DNA of 20,044 nucleotides from a bacterium. GTDB taxonomy: Bacteria; Patescibacteriota; Minisyncoccia; JACQLN01. The notes below the pieces were generated by a model. That model was not told the DNA's origin. It saw only the letters and a program-made list of their open reading frames with translations, and ran no database searches. Of the stretch, positions 18,446 through 20,044 are shown one piece after another. A program made the translations under genes and the position numbers. Numbering within the stretch: position 1 is the first letter of the stretch; each line of letters starts with the position of its first letter. Location: assembly GCA_030697855.1 (NCBI GenBank), contig JAUYOU010000013.1, forward strand, positions 1 to 20,044. Direction: 5' to 3'.

Positions 18446-18994
18446 ATGAAAAAATCATTTTTCCAATTACTAACTGGCCGTGAACCAGAAAACGAAGACG
18501 AAGAATACGAAAAAAGATATAAAGAAATTTTGGCATCCGCCGGAAACACTTCTACAAAGAACCACACAAGAACCGAAATTCCTGTAGCTAAGCAAAGTAA
18601 AAAAACCAGCGCTGTAAAAGTCAACTTCGATTCAGAAGAAGATCACGACGACACTCCTGCCGAAGAAGGCCAATTAACTATAGATGTTTACCAAACCACC
18701 GATGAAATGGTCATTAAATCTACCATTGCCGGTGTTAAACAAGACGATTTAGATATAACCATTGCTACCGATATGGTTACTATTCAAGGATCACGCCGCA
18801 AAGATGAAAGTATTTCACCAGAAGATTATTATTACCAAGAACTTTACTGGGGATCATTTTCTCGTTCAGTAATATTACCTCAAGAAGTAGATACCGAAAG
18901 CGCTAAAGCTTCTTTAAAAGATGGGATACTAACAATTCGCCTACCTAAATTTGAAAGAGGTCGCACCAAGAAATTAAGAATAAACTCGGCTTAA
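18446..18994 (+). CDS. Hsp20-family small heat-shock protein
   Basis: 182 residues. The alpha-crystallin domain occupies about 72-177: EGQLTIDVYQTTDEMVIKST, GVKQDDLDITI, the loop with DYYYQELYWGSFSRSVILP and the conserved closing motif AKASLKDGILTIRLPK. These proteins bind unfolding proteins as oligomers without ATP. The N-terminal 70 residues are charged and Lys/Glu-rich (NEDEEYEKRYKEIL) rather than the usual hydrophobic type, and the tail is a short KKLRINSA with an I-x-S rather than the canonical I-x-I anchor, so oligomer assembly could differ. The ATG at 18446 follows a leader with alternative pairings and a weak ribosome binding site. A terminator follows directly. Confidence 0.93.
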   Translation: MKKSFFQLLTGREPENEDEEYEKRYKEILASAGNTSTKNHTRTEIPVAKQSKKTSAVKVNFDSEEDHDDTPAEEGQLTIDVYQTTDEMVIKSTIAGVKQDDLDITIATDMVTIQGSRRKDESISPEDYYYQELYWGSFSRSVILPQEVDTESAKASLKDGILTIRLPKFERGRTKKLRINSA

Positions 18995-18995
18995 T

Positions 18996-19021
18996 AAAAA
19001 ACCTCCTTTCGGAGATTTTTT
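18996..19021 (+). terminator. hsp20 terminator
   Basis: AAAAAACCTCC, TTTC loop, GGAG-A-TTTTTT. The A tract before the stem would also make it work in the minus direction. Confidence 0.85.
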
Positions 19022-19027
19022 GTTTTT

Positions 19028-20044
19028 GAGCCAACTCCGCAAGGGAAATTCATGTTGCAAGTGGCGTTCGGACAATCCAAATATTTTTCTGACAACTTGG
19101 TGGAAAATGTGAAGCGCGGTATCCGCCAAAAACTCCGCCGTGGCGAATGGCTAACGCTTGCGCCCCTTGGCTATGTGAACAACTACAAGACCAAAAATAT
19201 CGAACCTCACCCTGTCTATTCGCAAGTAATACGCAAAGCGTTTGAGGAATACGCCAAGGGGTCGCATACACTCCTATCGTTAGCGGAGTTTTTGGCGGAA
19301 CATGGTTTGACGCAAAAGAAAGGAACGCCACTTGCAAAAGTTTCCGTCGTGAAAATGCTCACCAACAGAGCATATTTAGGGTTTGTAAAATATCATGGCG
19401 AATATCACGACGGAAACTTTGAGCCGATTCTTTCCCCGACACTGTTTGAAGCAGTGCAGAAAATACTCTCGTCTCGGAGAAAACCGCGCAAGTTAAAAAC
19501 GATTATTCCATTTCCATTTACGCAACTTGCGCGGTGCGGCGAGTGCGGCTGTGCGATCACTGCTCAATATGCGACTAACCGCTTCGGTACTCGCTATACT
19601 TACTATCGCTGCACCAAGAAGCAGGGAAAATGCGCACAACCGTATATTGGGGCAGACGCACTCGCCGCTCAATTCCAATCACTGCTTCAATCAGTGTCGC
19701 TTCCTCTCGAAGAAATTGAGATTATGGAAAAGCAGATTAACGCATGGGAAAGCGAGTCAATTTCTTCGAGAGGAGCAGTTGCCCAAAATCTGAAATCAAA
19801 ACTTTCCGAGACGCAGGAGAAGCTAGACCGGCTTGTGTCGCTCTATCTCGACCAAGACATAGAGCGCGACCTATATCTTACGCGCAAAGACACTCTCCTG
19901 CGTCAAAAAGCGAAGCTGGAGGAAAGTTTGGGAGATTTTGGGCAACAGGGAAAGAATCGGCTCGAACCCTTGCGGAGTTTCGTTTTGTCCTTGAAAGAAG
20001 CGGAAAAAGTGGCGCAAACAAAAAATTACGCCGAATGGCGCAAC
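19028..20044 (+). pseudogene. Large serine recombinase lacking its catalytic N-terminus (runs off the window)
   Basis: Continuous open frame from 19028 to the edge, with a first ATG at 19052. The frame opens with TPQGKFMLQVAFGQSKYFSD, the region joining the resolvase catalytic domain to the recombinase domain. It continues with the recombinase domain (APLGYV, KMLTNRAYLGFVKY, FEPILSPTLFEAVQKIL), the zinc ribbon CGECGC...YYRC...KC and a coiled coil (about residue 220 on). These enzymes integrate or excise phages and conjugative elements, but the catalytic serine and the first 110-120 residues are absent and the upstream bases are the hsp20 terminator. The segment is visibly richer in G+C than hsp20 and prsW, indicating recent transfer. 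It may be a broken gene, one side of a rearrangement or a contig misjoin. The 3' end is outside the window. Confidence 0.85.

Overview
The window looks like a chromosomal segment of a Candidate Phyla Radiation bacterium (Patescibacteria, probably Parcubacteria-like). The grounds are A+T-rich sequence, a standard genetic code, short housekeeping proteins, many orphan small genes, single-copy essential genes with no conventional operon order, and a Y1 transposase of the REP-associated type with its palindromes. The organism assignment is inference from gene content, not from a marker phylogeny.

Layout. 1-1171 (minus) is an arginase/agmatinase-family gene that continues in frame into a second domain and runs off the left edge. 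1243-2016 is a REP-associated tyrosine transposase unit with three near-identical palindromes, one of them inside the transposase gene. 2112-3006 is a self-contained orphan gene with its own promoter and terminator. 3101-3609 is a RelE/ParE-type toxin and its antitoxin. 3675-5696 is a minus-strand run ending in tgt (tRNA-guanine transglycosylase), preceded by two short coupled genes and followed by a basic 57-residue protein. 5719-7276 holds a membrane-anchored amidohydrolase gene between partial copies of the 3' end of tRNA-Ser(GCU). 7366-8310 holds tRNA-Ser(UGA), a two-TM protein and tRNA-Arg(GCG). recG follows (8388-10463), then two minus-strand orphan cassettes (10539-10949, 11171-11509) separated by a second, diverged copy of the recG 3' end. 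11672-11832 is a row of four hairpins. 11800-13335 is a membrane GT2 glycosyltransferase. tRNA-Glu(UUC) and tsaD are divergently transcribed from overlapping promoters. 14751-15188 is another minus-strand cassette whose ORF is interrupted by an in-frame UAA. valS, a PrsW-type membrane protease and hsp20 follow on the plus strand. The right edge is a G+C-richer large serine recombinase missing its catalytic N-terminus.

Functionally the conserved core is translation and tRNA biology (tgt, tsaD, valS, four tRNAs), DNA repair (recG), envelope (GT2, PrsW, amidohydrolase) and stress response (Hsp20, toxin-antitoxin). Overlaid on this are small mobile or repetitive sequences: REP palindromes, tRNA-tail duplications, hairpin rows, low-complexity repeats inserted in frame into tgt, tsaD and valS, and monocistronic orphan cassettes with near-consensus promoters (TTGNNN-17-TATAAT type). 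Several genes have a promoter whose expected start site falls on or within about 11 nt of the ATG, suggesting common leaderless or near-leaderless transcription. The most system-like signals are the tRNA-tail-flanked island, the repeat-derived peptides in essential enzymes, the recG-tail duplication and a leader before hsp20 that can fold in two mutually exclusive ways.
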